Assembly (NCBI RefSeq): GCF_013240295.1
Contig: NZ_JABETK010000002.1
Location: forward strand, 930,001 to 994,000
Length of the DNA stretch: 64,000 nt
Origin: Neoaquamicrobium sediminum
GTDB lineage: Bacteria; Pseudomonadota; Alphaproteobacteria; Rhizobiales; Rhizobiaceae
Direction of reading: 5' to 3'
Shown: one piece after another, positions 31,267 through 41,400 of the stretch
How the letters are laid out: each line of letters begins with the position of its first letter
How positions within the stretch are numbered: position 1 is the stretch's first letter
Notes under the pieces: generated by a model
Databases searched by the model: none
Told to the model about the DNA's origin: nothing
What the model saw: only the letters and a program-made list of their open reading frames with translations
Translations under genes and position numbers: made by a program

Positions 31267-32732
31267 ATGCGTGTCTTCACCGCGTCGCTCGCCACCGAGA
31301 CCAACACCTTTTCGCCGATCCCGACCGACAGGCATGCGTTCGAGATGGCTTTCTATGCCGGGCCCGGCGCGCACCCCGACACACCGACGCTGTGCTCGGC
31401 GCCGATCCCGGTCCTGCGCCGCAGGGCGAGGGAGGAGGGGTTCACCCTGATCGAGGGCACCGCCACCTGGGCGGAACCTGGCGGCTATGTGCGGCTCGAC
31501 GTCTACGAGGCCCTGCGTGACGAAATCCTAGACCAGTTGCGGGCAGCCATGCCTGTCGATTGCGTCGTGCTCGGACTGCACGGCGCCATGGTCGCGCGGG
31601 GACTGGACGATTGCGAGGGCGATCTGCTGGCGCGCGTCCGAGAGATCGTCGGCCCCGACGTCGTGGTGGCGGCCGAGCTCGACCCGCACAGCCACCTGAC
31701 GTCGAAGCGCGTGGCGCGGCCGATATCCTAGCCGCCTTCCTCGAGTTTCCGCATACGGACTTCGTCGAACGCGCCGAGCATGTGGTGGACCTTGCTCTGC
31801 GCGCCACGCGCGGCGAAATCCGGCCCGTCATTTCCACCTTCGACTGCCGGATGATCGACGTGTTCCCGACCAGCCGCGAACCCACGCGCTCCTTCGTCGA
31901 TCGCATGAAGGCGTTACAGGGCAGGGACGGGGTCCTCTCGGTGTCCCTGATCCACGGCTTTATGGCCGCCGATGTGCCGGAACTCGGCACGCGCATGCTG
32001 GTGGTGACCGACAACGCGCCTGAAACCGGCGCAGCGCTTGCCGAAAAACTCGGTCTCGAAGTTCGCGCCATGCGCGGCACGACGATCATGAACAGCCTCA
32101 CGGTCGAACAGACGATCGAGCGCGCCAAACGGGCCGGCGGCAGCGGCAAGCCGCTGGTGATCGCCGACATGTGGGACAATCCCGGCGGCGGCACCGCCGG
32201 CGACAACACGGCGCTGCTGCACGCGCTTGCCGCCAGCGGGATCGACCGCATCGGCGTCGCCACGATCTGGGATCCGCAGGCGGTCGTCTTCGCGCACGGC
32301 GCAGGCGAGGGGACGGTGCTGGAGATGCGCATCGGCGGAAAGGCCAACGCCGCCAGCGGCCAGCCCTTCGACGGCCTGTTCGAAATCCGAAAGCTTGCAC
32401 AGGAAGGATGGCAGACCTTCGGCACCAGCCGGGTGACCCTCGGCCCGGCTGCGCTCGTACGGCTCGCGGGCACCGAGATCGACATCATCCTCAACACCAA
32501 CCGTACGCAGACCTTCGAGCCCGACATCTTCAGCAATCTCGGCGTCAATCCGCTCGAAAAGCAGGTGCTGCTGATAAAATCGACCAACCACTTCCATGCC
32601 GGCTTCGCACCAATAGCGGAAGAAATCGTCCATGCGGCCGTCGAGGGCTGCTATCCGAGCAACCCAAAGACCGCGGGCTACCGGAAACTCTCGCGACCGA
32701 TATGGCCGATCAGCGAGGAGGCGTTCGAATAG
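31267..32732 (+). CDS. M81-family metallopeptidase, MlrC-like, frameshifted
   Basis: The N-terminal half begins MRVFTASLATETNTFSPIPT with the family's E-T-N-TFSP motif and continues to AAELDPHSHLT, which has the D-x-H zinc ligands. The second half begins ADILAAFLEFPHTD and includes the GGGTAGDNTALLHAL segment near the C-terminal domain. One base is missing near 31715-31720 (KRVA-ADIL junction); adding one gives a single protein of about 488 residues. The type member MlrC cleaves the linear tetrapeptide from microcystin; most relatives have unknown substrates and sit with ABC importers. Last gene of the rightward arm. Confidence 0.88.
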
Positions 32733-32867
32733 CGCTGAGAGAGCGGGGCGCTATATCAGCACTTCCTCACGCAGTGCCGCAGCGCGGGCCGATGGTGGAT
32801 GTGGTGATGATGGACGGCTGAGCAGCCTCGGTGTAGTTTTGGGCCGCTTGATGGTGGAGGCAGCAGC

Positions 32868-33260
32868 ATGGACAGATTCAGCGGCGGCTGCCTGTGCGGC
32901 AGCGTCCGACTTGTGGCAACGGGACACCCGTACCGTGTCGGCATCTGCCACTGCCTCGACTGCCGCAAACATCACGGCGCGCTTTTTCACGCATCGGCGA
33001 TCTTTCCCTCAGATGCAGTGATGATCGAAGGCAAAACACGCGACTATGCGGGGCGTCATTTCTGCCCGGAATGCGGTTCGTCGGTTTTCGGGCGTAGCGC
33101 CGACGAGATGGAGGTGAACTTGGGCTCACTCGACGCACCTGACCAGCTGGTCCCGACATACGAGTTGTGGATCGATCGTCGCGAGGCATGGTTGCCGCCG
33201 TTTCCCGTCACCAGACGATACGAACGTGATCGCGACGCTACGGGGCGCCGCGAGGAGTAG
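32868..33260 (+). CDS. GFA-family (glutathione-dependent formaldehyde-activating-like) protein
   Basis: 130-residue zinc-fold protein with the family's cysteines: GGCLCGSVRL (C-x-C), CHCLDCRK (CxCxxC) and CPECGSSVF (CxxC). These bind one or two zinc ions. True Gfa accelerates glutathione-formaldehyde adduct formation in Paracoccus, but most small homologues have unknown function. Preceded by GGAGG before ATG 32868. The 135 bases upstream hold no other gene. Confidence 0.85.
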   Translation: MDRFSGGCLCGSVRLVATGHPYRVGICHCLDCRKHHGALFHASAIFPSDAVMIEGKTRDYAGRHFCPECGSSVFGRSADEMEVNLGSLDAPDQLVPTYELWIDRREAWLPPFPVTRRYERDRDATGRREE

Positions 33261-33326
33261 GTGGCTAGCAGAGAATCAATCAACGCCAGACGGCATCCAT
33301 CCGGCGCCCAAACACCACAAGCAAAA

Positions 33327-33383
33327 GTCGCATAAGATGGATTATGGAACTTACGCCTATACGGCGAACTCATCTAATGCGAC
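33327..33383. repeat. Extragenic imperfect inverted repeat
   Basis: Arms GTCGCATAAGATG (33327-33339) and CATCTAATGCGAC (33371-33383) pair at 12 of 13 positions across a 31-base loop that itself contains GCC-TATA-CGGC. It lies in the 140-base gap between the convergent GFA and MBL-fold genes. It may be a bidirectional transcription end or one copy of a dispersed rhizobial palindromic element; copy number cannot be judged from one window. Confidence 0.5.
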
Positions 33384-33400
33384 CTGAAAGCGTTTTATAA

Positions 33401-34216
33401 TCAGAGGCTTTCAGCCGAAAGCTCGATCACCATGCCATCGTAAGCTGGCTCGACATGGTCAGGCGTTTCGGCACGCACGGCTTCGTAGTCCAGCGGTATG
33501 TGCATATGCGTCAGCACCGCGCGCTGCGGCTGGAGGCGCTCGATCCACTCGAGCGCCTGTACCAGCGACAGATGGCTGGGGTGCGGCCGGTATTGCAGCG
33601 CGTCGACCACCAGCACCTCGAGGCCTTCGAGCTGGGCCGCGGTTTCCGCGGGAAAGTCGCTGACGTCGGAACAATAAGCGAGGCCGCCGATGCGGAATCC
33701 GAGTGACAGGATGTCTCCATGTACCAATGTGAGCGGCAGAAACGTGATCGGGCCGCCGGCGCCGTCGATGGTGAACGGCACGTCGTGTGCGATTACGTGC
33801 GGCGTAACGATCGGCGGATAGGAACTACCGGGCGGCGTCTCGAAGCAATAGCCGAACGCATCGCGCAGCCTTTCGAGCGTTGGCTTGTCTGCGTGGATGT
33901 CGATGCGATGGCGCTGCACCAGGAAATAGCCGCGCAGATCGTCGATGCCGTGGATATGGTCGGCATGCGGGTGCGTATAGACGACAGCGTCGAGATGCGT
34001 CGCACCCATCCAGCATCTGCTCGCGGAAATCCGGCCCGGTGTCGATCGCGACGCGGGTTACTTCACCAGATTCTGAAATGCGCTCGACAAGCGCCGCTGC
34101 ACGCCGTCGGCGGTTTTTGGGATTGAGGGATCGCAATCGCCCCAGTCACCGACGATGCGCGGCGTGCCTGGCGACGAGCCGCATCCGGTGATGACGAGGC
34201 GCAGGCGATCGGCCAT
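33401..34216 (-). CDS. MBL-fold metallo-hydrolase (PhnP-like), two frameshifts
   Basis: Begins MADRLRLVITGCGSSPGTPRIVGDWGDCDPS, the PhnP-type N-terminus. One A is missing in the run complementary to T 34114-34118 (PKNRRRRAAALVE restored). The next part reaches DTGPDFREQMLD. A second break near 34007-34013 (one extra base, or two missing) leads to THLDAVVYTHPHADHIHGIDDLRG with the HxHxDH metal motif, then LAYCSDVSDFP and LTHMHIPLDY. Restored length about 271 residues. It probably hydrolyses a cyclic or phosphodiester substrate; it follows tatD by three bases, a conserved alphaproteobacterial order. Confidence 0.88.
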
Positions 34217-34219
34217 GTC

Positions 34220-34999
34220 TTACGGCCGCGGCGTCTTGGAAAACAGGCGGAAGAAATTGTCCGTGGTGATTTCGGCGATCTCTTCCTCCGCAACCCCGAT
34301 GGCCTTCGCCAGGACCGCTGCGGTCTCTTTGACATAGGCCGGTTCGTTGCGCTTGCCACGAAACGGCTGCGGCGCAAGGTAAGGCGCATCCGTTTCCACC
34401 AGAAGCCTGTCGCGCGGAACGTTTGCCGCGATCTCACGCAATTCTTGTGAACGCTTGAATGTAAGGATACCCGAGAACGATACGTAACCGCCGAGCGCGA
34501 TGCCGGCTTCTGCCAGCCCGCGGCCGGATGAAAAGCAATGGAGAACGAAAGGGAAGGTCCCCTTCCCCATTTCGTCCTCCAGAATCGCCGCGACATCGGC
34601 ATCGGCGTCTCGCGCATGGATCACCAGCGGCAGGCCGGTGATGCGCGCCGCCGCGATATGCGTGCGGAAACCCTTCGCCTGGGCGTCGCGCGGTGCCTTG
34701 TCGTAAAAGTAATCGAGCCCCGCTTCGCCGATGGCGACCACCTTCGGATGCTGCGCCAGCCGCACGAGCTCGTCGGCCGTCACGTCAAGCTCTTCCGCGG
34801 CATTGTGCGGATGCGTGCCGACCGAGCAATAGACTTGCTCGTAGGCCTCGGCGATCGCCAGCACCTGTGGGAACTTCTTCACGCGTGTCGAGATCGTCAC
34901 CATCCGGCCGATGCCGGTTTCCAGCGCGCGCGACACGATCGCGTCGCGCTCTTCGGCGAAATCCGGAAAGTCCAGATGGCAGTGGCTGTCGACAAGCAT
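34220..34999 (-). CDS. tatD: TatD-family metal-dependent hydrolase (3'-5' nuclease)
   Basis: 259-residue TIM-barrel deoxyribonuclease. Metal ligands: VDSHCHLDF (HxH) at the start, GEAGLDYFYD (Glu), VIHARDA (His), VLHCFSSG (His) and ETDAPYLAP (Asp). ATG 34999 (MLVDSHCHLDFPDF) is chosen since the longer start overlaps metG without homology. It lies ten bases downstream of metG in the tmk-holB-metG-tatD series. Confidence 0.94.
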   Translation of the reverse strand: MLVDSHCHLDFPDFAEERDAIVSRALETGIGRMVTISTRVKKFPQVLAIAEAYEQVYCSVGTHPHNAAEELDVTADELVRLAQHPKVVAIGEAGLDYFYDKAPRDAQAKGFRTHIAAARITGLPLVIHARDADADVAAILEDEMGKGTFPFVLHCFSSGRGLAEAGIALGGYVSFSGILTFKRSQELREIAANVPRDRLLVETDAPYLAPQPFRGKRNEPAYVKETAAVLAKAIGVAEEEIAEITTDNFFRLFSKTPRP

Positions 35000-35009
35000 C
35001 GGCGATCGC

Positions 35010-36560
35010 TCAGGCTGCGGTTTCCGGCTCGACATAGCGCGGGAAAACCGGCTGTGGCGCAGGCAATGCGTCGCCCGACGTCAGCGCGAACGCGTCCGCC
35101 AGATGCGCGAAGTCGCGCTGGTCCGCCGGCACGGCAAGCAGGTCCAGCAGCTTGGCTGCCGAACCCGGCACATAGGGCTGGCAGAGGATCGCCACGCGGC
35201 GCGCGGTTTCGGCCGTGGTCCACAGAACAGTTTCCATGCGCGCGGGATCCGTCTTGCGCAGCGCCCAGGGCTCCTGTCCCGCGAAATAGCGGTTGGCCTC
35301 CGCAACGACCGCGAACACCGCCGCCAGTGCCTGGTGGATCGCCTGCACGCCCATCGCCTTGCGTGCTGTTGCAAGCGCATCGTCGGCCATCGCCAGCATC
35401 GCGGTATCGACGTCCTGCAGCGCGCCTTTCTGCGGTACCACGCCGCCGCAGTTCTTGGCGATCATCGACAGCGAGCGCTGCGCCAGATTGCCAAGGTCGT
35501 TGGCAAGATCGGCGTTGGTACGGTTCACGATCGCGTCGTGGCTGTAATTGCCGTCCTGGCCGAACGGCACCTCGCGCAGCAGGAAGTAGCGCACCTGGTC
35601 GAGCCCGTAATGGTCGACGAGCGCAAATGGATCGATCACGTTGCCGACCGACTTGGACATCTTCTCACCGCGGTTGAATACGAAACCGTGGCCGAAGACG
35701 CGCTTCGGAAGCTCGATCCCGGCCGACATCAGGAACGCCGGCCAGTAGATCGTGTGAAAGCGCGTGATGTCCTTGCCGATGACATGAAGGTCGGCCGGCC
35801 AGAAGCGCCAAAGATCAGCGTTTTCATCGGGATAACCGACACCCGTAATGTAGTTTGTAAGCGCGTCGACCCACACGTACATGACGTGTTTCTCGTCGCC
35901 AGGCACCGGAATGCCCCAGTCGAAGGTCGTGCGCGAGATCGACAGGTCCTTCAGGCCCGATTTGACGAAGCTGACGATCTCGTTGCGGCGCTCGACCGGG
36001 CCGATGAAGTCGGGGCGCTCCTCGTAAAGCTTGAGCAGCCGGTCGCCATAAGCCGACAGGCGGAAGAAATAGCTCTCCTCCTCCACCCACTCGACGGGTG
36101 TTCCCTGCGGGCCGTAACGCACGCCGTCGTCTCGCAGCTCGACCTCGTCCTCGTCGTAATAGGCTTCGTCGCGCACCGAATACCAGCCGGCATAGCCGCC
36201 CTTGTAGATGTCGCCGTTATCCGCCATCGCCTTCCAGATCGCCTGGGAGGAGCGGTAATGGCGTTCTTCGGTGGTGCGGATGAAGTCGTCGTTGGATGCG
36301 CCGAGCGCTTCAGCCATGCGCTTGAACTCGGCCGCATTGCGGTCGGCCAGCTCGCGCGTCGACACGCCTTCCTTGCGCGCGGTCTGGTACATCTTGATGC
36401 CGTGCTCGTCGGTTCCCGTCAGGAAGAACACGTCCTTGCCGTCGTGACGCTGGAAACGCGCAAGCGCGTCGGTCGCGATCAGCTCATAGGCATGGCCGAT
36501 ATGCGGTTTGCCGTTCGGATAGGAAATGGCAGTCGTGATGTAATAGGTCTGGCTTGGCAT
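35010..36560 (-). CDS. metG: Methionyl-tRNA synthetase
   Basis: 516-residue class I synthetase. HIGH-like motif is [13 protein letters not shown] is KMSKS in [26 protein letters not shown] and the anticodon-binding helical domain ([12 protein letters not shown]) follow. The four-cysteine zinc knuckle of E. coli MetRS is not visible, as in the shorter alphaproteobacterial/mitochondrial-type subfamily. ATG 36560 ([17 protein letters not shown]) is the family start. No C-terminal dimer domain is attached. Confidence 0.96.
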   Translation of the reverse strand: MPSQTYYITTAISYPNGKPHIGHAYELIATDALARFQRHDGKDVFFLTGTDEHGIKMYQTARKEGVSTRELADRNAAEFKRMAEALGASNDDFIRTTEERHYRSSQAIWKAMADNGDIYKGGYAGWYSVRDEAYYDEDEVELRDDGVRYGPQGTPVEWVEEESYFFRLSAYGDRLLKLYEERPDFIGPVERRNEIVSFVKSGLKDLSISRTTFDWGIPVPGDEKHVMYVWVDALTNYITGVGYPDENADLWRFWPADLHVIGKDITRFHTIYWPAFLMSAGIELPKRVFGHGFVFNRGEKMSKSVGNVIDPFALVDHYGLDQVRYFLLREVPFGQDGNYSHDAIVNRTNADLANDLGNLAQRSLSMIAKNCGGVVPQKGALQDVDTAMLAMADDALATARKAMGVQAIHQALAAVFAVVAEANRYFAGQEPWALRKTDPARMETVLWTTAETARRVAILCQPYVPGSAAKLLDLLAVPADQRDFAHLADAFALTSGDALPAPQPVFPRYVEPETAA

Positions 36561-36625
36561 GGGAGGTCCGGCGATCGGTTTCTGGCGGTCAGATAGCGCA
36601 TCGCAAGGGCAATGGCTATCCCGGT

Positions 36626-37680
36626 TCAGGGATTGGCGGCCCGCCACATTCGCTGGAGCAGCCCGCTGACATGCTGCTTCTTGTCGAGATTGTAGGTCTC
36701 GGTCTCTGCAATGGCCTGCTCAGCCTCGCGCCACAGCTCCGCAAGGCCGTCTGCACGGGCGCTGTCGCCGGCCAGCGCCGCGCCCCTGGCCTGTTCTGCG
36801 ATTGCTTCCAGTGCATGCTGGTTGAAGATGGAGAATTGGACGGCTGCATCGCGACCGCTGACCGCCTCGGCCACCCGCCACGCATCGGCAAAGGCGTAGG
36901 GACGCGAGCGCAGCACGCCGGACACCGCATCGGCAATGTCGAGCCCGCCATACTCGGTCAGCAGCAGCGCGTCGCGCACACTCCCCCTGCCCGGGCTGCC
37001 AGCGCCGCACGGCCCGCTTCATCATCCGGCACGGTGGTCTGCGACGCGTCCAGCACCTGCAACAGCGCTGCCGGCTCCAGCGGCTTGAACTTGATCGTCT
37101 GGCAGCGCGAGCGGATCGTTGGAAGCAGGCTACCCAGCGAATGCGCAATCAGGATGAAGAGCGTGCGCGGCGGCGGCTCCTCAAGATTCTTGAGCAAGGC
37201 ATTGGCCGCATTGGTGTTCATGTCATCGGCAGGATCGACGATGGCGATGCGGTACGCGCCGTCATGCGCGGTCATCGACAGGAAGCGGTTGATCTTGCGA
37301 ATCTCGTCGACGGTCACCACGGATTTGAAACCCTTGGTCTTGTCGTTGACGGGCCGCGTCAGGTGCAGCACCGCCGGATGCGACCCTTGCGCGATCTGGC
37401 GGAACAGCGGCGACGATGGGTCACGCTGCGAGAACCGCGGTGGCGCATCGGCGGCTACCGTGTTTGCCAGCAGGTGCTGGGCGAGATGGAACGCAAAGGT
37501 CGCCTTGCCGATACCGGGCGGTCCGGCAAGAAGCAGGGCATGGTGCAGCTTGCCCGCGCGGTAGGCGGAGGCGACCTGCACTATCGCCTCGTCATGGCCG
37601 ACCAGCAGCGGGTTCTCCGCAGGCTCGGCGATGCCGGGAATGGTGTCGAACTGTTCCGGGGCGAGGCGCTCGAAGCTCAT
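36626..37680 (-). CDS. holB: DNA polymerase III delta-prime subunit, frameshifted
   Basis: Clamp-loader ATPase-like subunit. N-terminal part has [20 protein letters not shown] (Walker A-like), [49 protein letters not shown] and TIRSRCQ (the SRC motif). The frame breaks in the C run 36983-36987; one extra base restores [20 protein letters not shown] and the collar domain, giving about 351 residues. An essential gene, so a real null is implausible. Its ATG overlaps the tmk stop by four bases. Confidence 0.92.
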
Positions 37681-38338
37681 GCAGCGCCCTCCTCCGCCAT
37701 CTCGCTACGCAATACGAGGGGGTGAACCGCCTCAGCGATTGCGGCGGCAACATCTTGCGGCGATTGCCCAGCGTCGATCACCACACAGCGCTCGGGCTCG
37801 GCCCTGGCGATGTCCAGGAACGCCTCGCGCCGCCGCCGGTGGACCTCCAGCGTTTCCTTTTCATAGCGGTCCGCGCCATCGCTTCCGCGCCGCACGGCGG
37901 CGCGTTGCAACCCCTCCTCCGCATCGAGGTCGAGAATGATCGTCAAGTCCGGCACCATGCCGTTGATTGCGACCTTCTCCAGAGCTCGCATGAAACCGGC
38001 GTCGAGATTGCCGGTCACCCCTGGTAGACGCGGCTCGAATCCATGAAGCGGTCGCACAGCACTACCGCACCGCGCGCCACCGCCGGGCGTATCGCCTGCT
38101 CGACATGGTCGGAACGCGCCGCTGCAAACAGCAACGCCTCCATGCCTGGGCCGAACGGTTCCGCCGCGCCAGACAAAAGCACGTGGCGTACGGCCTCTGC
38201 ACCAGGCGAGCCACCTGGCTCGCGCGTCACCAGAACCTCCAGACCGGTGCCTCGCAACGCCTGTGCCAGCGTGACGATCTGGGTCGATTTCCCGGCCCCC
38301 TCCCCGCCCTCGAAGGTTATGAAGATACCGCGCGCCAC
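37677..38338 (-). CDS. tmk: Thymidylate kinase, frameshifted
   Basis: Phosphorylates dTMP to dTDP. P-loop [14 protein letters not shown]-type motif [15 protein letters not shown] and [15 protein letters not shown] are in the first part. A stop follows at once because CCCC at 38018-38021 has probably lost one base; adding it gives [14 protein letters not shown] and the lid/C-terminal region [22 protein letters not shown]. Restored length about 220 residues. Essential, so a sequencing error is likely. First gene of the holB-metG-tatD series; dacA lies 114 bases upstream. Confidence 0.93.
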
Positions 38339-38452
38339 GTCCGCCTTTCAGCCGTTGGTCTTGGATCGGCAACACACCGCCGACTCCGCCTTTGCGTCCT
38401 CACATAGGCCACGCACGCGGGAATATCCATTGGCCAGTGCCCGGAACGATAC

Positions 38453-39616
38453 CTAGCGCAGCCAGCCGACCAGCAGCTCTTCGACAGCATCGAGCGCACG
38501 TTGGTGGAGAGCACCGGTCCCCACGCTCTCGGCGGCAAAGAGCGGTGTCTCCTGGCTCATCGTATCGCCGATCCAGACCTTGAGCATGCCGATTTGGGCG
38601 CCCTCTTCCACCGGTGCGACGACCGGCCCCTCATAGACGATCCGCGCGATCAGCCTGTCGCGATTTGTGATCGGCACGAAGATCGAGATGGGCCCGTCTG
38701 CACGCAGCGCCACTCCGCCCTTCTCGCCACCGAAGGTCTTGGCCTCGCCGACCACCTCACCGGCCTCGTAGAGATCGAGTTTTTCGAACGAGCGCATGCC
38801 CCAGTCGAGGATGCGTCGCGATTCCTCCGCGCGCTGGTTGTCGCTCTCCATGCCACTCAGTGCGGCGAAAAGCCGACGCCCGTCGCGACGCACGGAACCG
38901 ACGATCGCATAGCCTGACTCTTCGGTAAAACCCGTTTTAAGACCGTCGGCGCCGATGTTCAGCCCCAGCAATGGATTGCGGTTGCGTTGGAGGATCTTGT
39001 TCCAGGTGAATTCGGTCTGGCTGTAGTAGCGGTAGAATTCGGGATATTCGCGCCAGATGTGCTGGGCCAGCAGAACGAGTTCGCGTGCCGTGACCACCTG
39101 GCCGTCGGCCGGCAAGCCGGTCGAGTTGCGAAACACGGACTTCTCCAGACCGATCTCGCGTGCCCGCTCCGTCATCAACTGGGCGAAATTTTCCTCCGAA
39201 CCCGCCATGCCCTCGGCAATGATGATGCAGCCGTCATTGGCCGATTGCACGATCACGCCCTGGATCAGATCCTCCAGGCGGATAGACGAGCCAAGTTCGG
39301 CAAACATGGTGGACGTTCTGGACGGTGCGCCGCCGGTACGCCAGGCGTTCTCGGACACCAGAAATTCGTCATCGAGCGTCAGCCGACCGAGCTTGATGGC
39401 GTTGAACACCACTTCCATGGTCATGAGTTTGGCAAGGGAAGCGGGCGGGAACAGCGCGTCGGCGTCTTTGGCGTAAAGAACCGTGCCGGTGTCGGCATCG
39501 ATCATGAATGCCTGTTTGGCCCTGGTCTCGAAGAGCTGTGCCTGTGCACCGGCACATGCGGCCAGAAGCAACGAAAGCCCCAGAACATAAACGCGAAAAC
39601 GCGTGAGCCTCACCAT
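38453..39616 (-). CDS. dacA: D-alanyl-D-alanine carboxypeptidase (DacA-type penicillin-binding protein)
   Basis: 387 residues with a cleavable signal peptide (VYVLGLSLLLAACAGAQA). The three serine-peptidase motifs are intact: SxxK at S60-K63 (PPASLAKLMT), SxN in VQSANDG and KTG in DGLKTGFTEESG. The C-terminal domain and terminal helix (ALDAVEELLVGWL) would anchor it at the membrane surface. It trims the terminal D-Ala of peptidoglycan pentapeptides. It follows rlpA in the same direction, both cell-wall functions. Confidence 0.95.
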   Translation of the reverse strand: MVRLTRFRVYVLGLSLLLAACAGAQAQLFETRAKQAFMIDADTGTVLYAKDADALFPPASLAKLMTMEVVFNAIKLGRLTLDDEFLVSENAWRTGGAPSRTSTMFAELGSSIRLEDLIQGVIVQSANDGCIIIAEGMAGSEENFAQLMTERAREIGLEKSVFRNSTGLPADGQVVTARELVLLAQHIWREYPEFYRYYSQTEFTWNKILQRNRNPLLGLNIGADGLKTGFTEESGYAIVGSVRRDGRRLFAALSGMESDNQRAEESRRILDWGMRSFEKLDLYEAGEVVGEAKTFGGEKGGVALRADGPISIFVPITNRDRLIARIVYEGPVVAPVEEGAQIGMLKVWIGDTMSQETPLFAAESVGTGALHQRALDAVEELLVGWLR

Positions 39617-39772
39617 TCAATAACCCCGAACCAGCCCTTGCAGCCCGAAACTAAAGCATGGGCCATTCCATGGGAACCGCTCTGCCAGCGTGAGATGCAG
39701 CCGTGTCGAGCGCCGACGGGCCGGCCACAATGCCGCTCATCATACTCTGCCCTGGAAGATGGCGCCTGCGCC

Positions 39773-41014
39773 CTACTCGCGTACCGTCATCGCGTCGCTG
39801 GCGCCTGCCGCCCATGCAGCCCTGAGCAGGCTGTCGGTTGAAACCCGGCCATCGGAGCGCAGGCTGAGGGCAAACCCGTCGCCGCTCCAGTCGGTTTCGA
39901 TGGTAGCCTTGCCGGCTGCCTCGAGCGCACGCGCCATCGTTTCGGCTTCGGCCTGGCTGGCATACGTGCCGACCGCGACATATTCCGAGGGGGCGGGAGC
40001 CGCCGTATAGCGCTTGTTGAGCGCGGCCAGGAGCGCGGCATTGTCGGGCGCGCTGCCGGCGAAGTCGGCGACCACCTGGGCTGCGCGCTTCACGCGCTCG
40101 TCGGCATAGGCCAGCGCTTCGGTGGGCTGCCCGGTACCGAGACGCCTTGCGAGCCCGACGCCCGGCCGTTCCGGCGCGATAGGACCGAAATCAGGCAAGA
40201 TAGGATCGCCAGGCGCAGCCGCCACGGGCGCCTGGGATGCCTGCTGACCCGGGAATACCGGCGCGGCCGCGGCAGAAACCGTAGGGGTCGGCCCATTCAT
40301 GGCAATCATCACACCGGTGGGCAGGCCATCGGACGGGTCGGGCCCGACACCGCCCGGCTTGTAGGATGCCATCAGGAAAGCGTCATCCTGTCCGTCGAGT
40401 GGCGCGCGCCCGACATATTCGACCTCAACTTTCGCCACGCCCTTCTGCGTGTAGTCGAGCAATTCGGCGGCTCGGCGCGACAGGTCTATGATGCGGCCAT
40501 GCGCGAACGGGCCGCGATCGTTGACGCGAACGATCACCGACGAGCCATTCGCCCTATTGGTAACGCGCGCATAGCTGGGAAGCGGCATCGTCGGATGTGC
40601 CGCTGTCAGGTGCGTCATGTCATAGACTTCGCCATTGGCAGTGAGCCGGCCGTGAAAAGCGTCCCCATACCAGGATGCCATGCCGGAATTGCGGTAGTCC
40701 GGGTCTTCCTTGGGATGATACCACTTGCCCTTGACCTTGTAGGGCTTGCCGACCTGTTCGCGCCCGCCGCCGCGCGGCAGTCCGGAGCGCTTCATCGACA
40801 CTCTGGGGCTGGCCTTCACCCCGTATTCCGATTCAGCGAAATATTCCTTGGTCGAGGTGCGCTTTGCCGACGCCGTCTGCGGCCCGGACGTCGAGCACGC
40901 CGCAAGCATCATGGATGTGACGGTAATCGTGACGAGGCCAACGCCGCGCGCCGTATGCCCTGCGGGCGCAGATGCCTTGCTTGTCAACGTCCCGAACCCC
41001 TCATGCGAAACCAC
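39773..41014 (-). CDS. rlpA: RlpA-family septal ring lytic transglycosylase, lipoprotein
   Basis: 413 residues. N-terminal hydrophobic segment ends in the lipobox MMLAAC, so it should be an outer-membrane lipoprotein. The double-psi beta-barrel domain has GMASWYGDAFHGRLTANGE and VRVNDRGPF with the catalytic Asp. A Pro/Ala-rich linker leads to a C-terminal SPOR domain (YVAVGTYASQAEAETMARALE) that binds denuded septal glycan. GTG 41014 is preferred because GAGGAGG lies six bases upstream. Confidence 0.93.
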   Translation of the reverse strand: MVSHEGFGTLTSKASAPAGHTARGVGLVTITVTSMMLAACSTSGPQTASAKRTSTKEYFAESEYGVKASPRVSMKRSGLPRGGGREQVGKPYKVKGKWYHPKEDPDYRNSGMASWYGDAFHGRLTANGEVYDMTHLTAAHPTMPLPSYARVTNRANGSSVIVRVNDRGPFAHGRIIDLSRRAAELLDYTQKGVAKVEVEYVGRAPLDGQDDAFLMASYKPGGVGPDPSDGLPTGVMIAMNGPTPTVSAAAAPVFPGQQASQAPVAAAPGDPILPDFGPIAPERPGVGLARRLGTGQPTEALAYADERVKRAAQVVADFAGSAPDNAALLAALNKRYTAAPAPSEYVAVGTYASQAEAETMARALEAAGKATIETDWSGDGFALSLRSDGRVSTDSLLRAAWAAGASDAMTVRE

Positions 41015-41221
41015 ACCGCCTCCTCGAAACCCCGCCGGTGCGGTGGTTTACCGGATTACGATGCGTGATGACACCCTCGCGCAAATTGCGCATGCAATGC
41101 TTATTACCATGTTAACCGATTGTGACGGGATACGGGCAAGATTATGGCATTCGCTGATCAAACGACTCCAAACCGCTTGCCGCTTGAATTGGTCGGCCGC
41201 CTGACGCATACACGTCGCACC

Positions 41222-41311
41222 GGAGGGATGGCCGAGCGGTTTAAGGCACCGGTCTTGAAAACCGGCGAGGCAGCGATGTCTCCGTGGGTTCGAATCCCAC
41301 TCCCTCCGCCA
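41222..41311 (+). tRNA. tRNA-Ser (anticodon UGA)
   Basis: 90-nt class II tRNA with encoded CCA. Acceptor arms GGAGGGA (41222) and TCCCTCC (41301-41307), discriminator G, CCA at 41309-41311. Anticodon loop CTTGAAA between CCGGT and ACCGG stems gives TGA; a long variable arm follows, and the T-loop is GGTTCGAATCC. Its 3' end is the integration site of the adjacent element. Confidence 0.98.
41298..41311 (+). repeat. attL core repeat within tRNA-Ser
   Basis: CACTCCCTCCGCCA, the 3' acceptor and CCA end of tRNA-Ser, repeated exactly at 56652-56665. Integration therefore rebuilds a functional tRNA. Confidence 0.9.
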
Positions 41312-41353
41312 GCATACCCTAGTTTCCAAGGGCGAATGGGGCAAAACGCGTCG

Positions 41354-41364
41354 CAACGTACAAA
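41354..41364 (+). repeat. Candidate integrase arm-type site, left
   Basis: CAACGTACAAA, repeated in the same orientation at 56510-56520 just inside the right end. It also lies in the loop between 7-bp arms GCGTCGC (41348-41354) and GCGACGC (41365-41371). In tyrosine-integrase systems, short direct arm sites flank the core; this pairing is suggestive only. Confidence 0.4.
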
Positions 41365-41400
41365 GCGACGCACAACCCTGCAAACCGAAGGAGACTGACA

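Noticed and set aside
33340-33372. dif-like XerCD site in the loop of the extragenic palindrome
   Set aside because: The TTACGCC/GGCGAAC arms do not match the alphaproteobacterial dif consensus as I know it.
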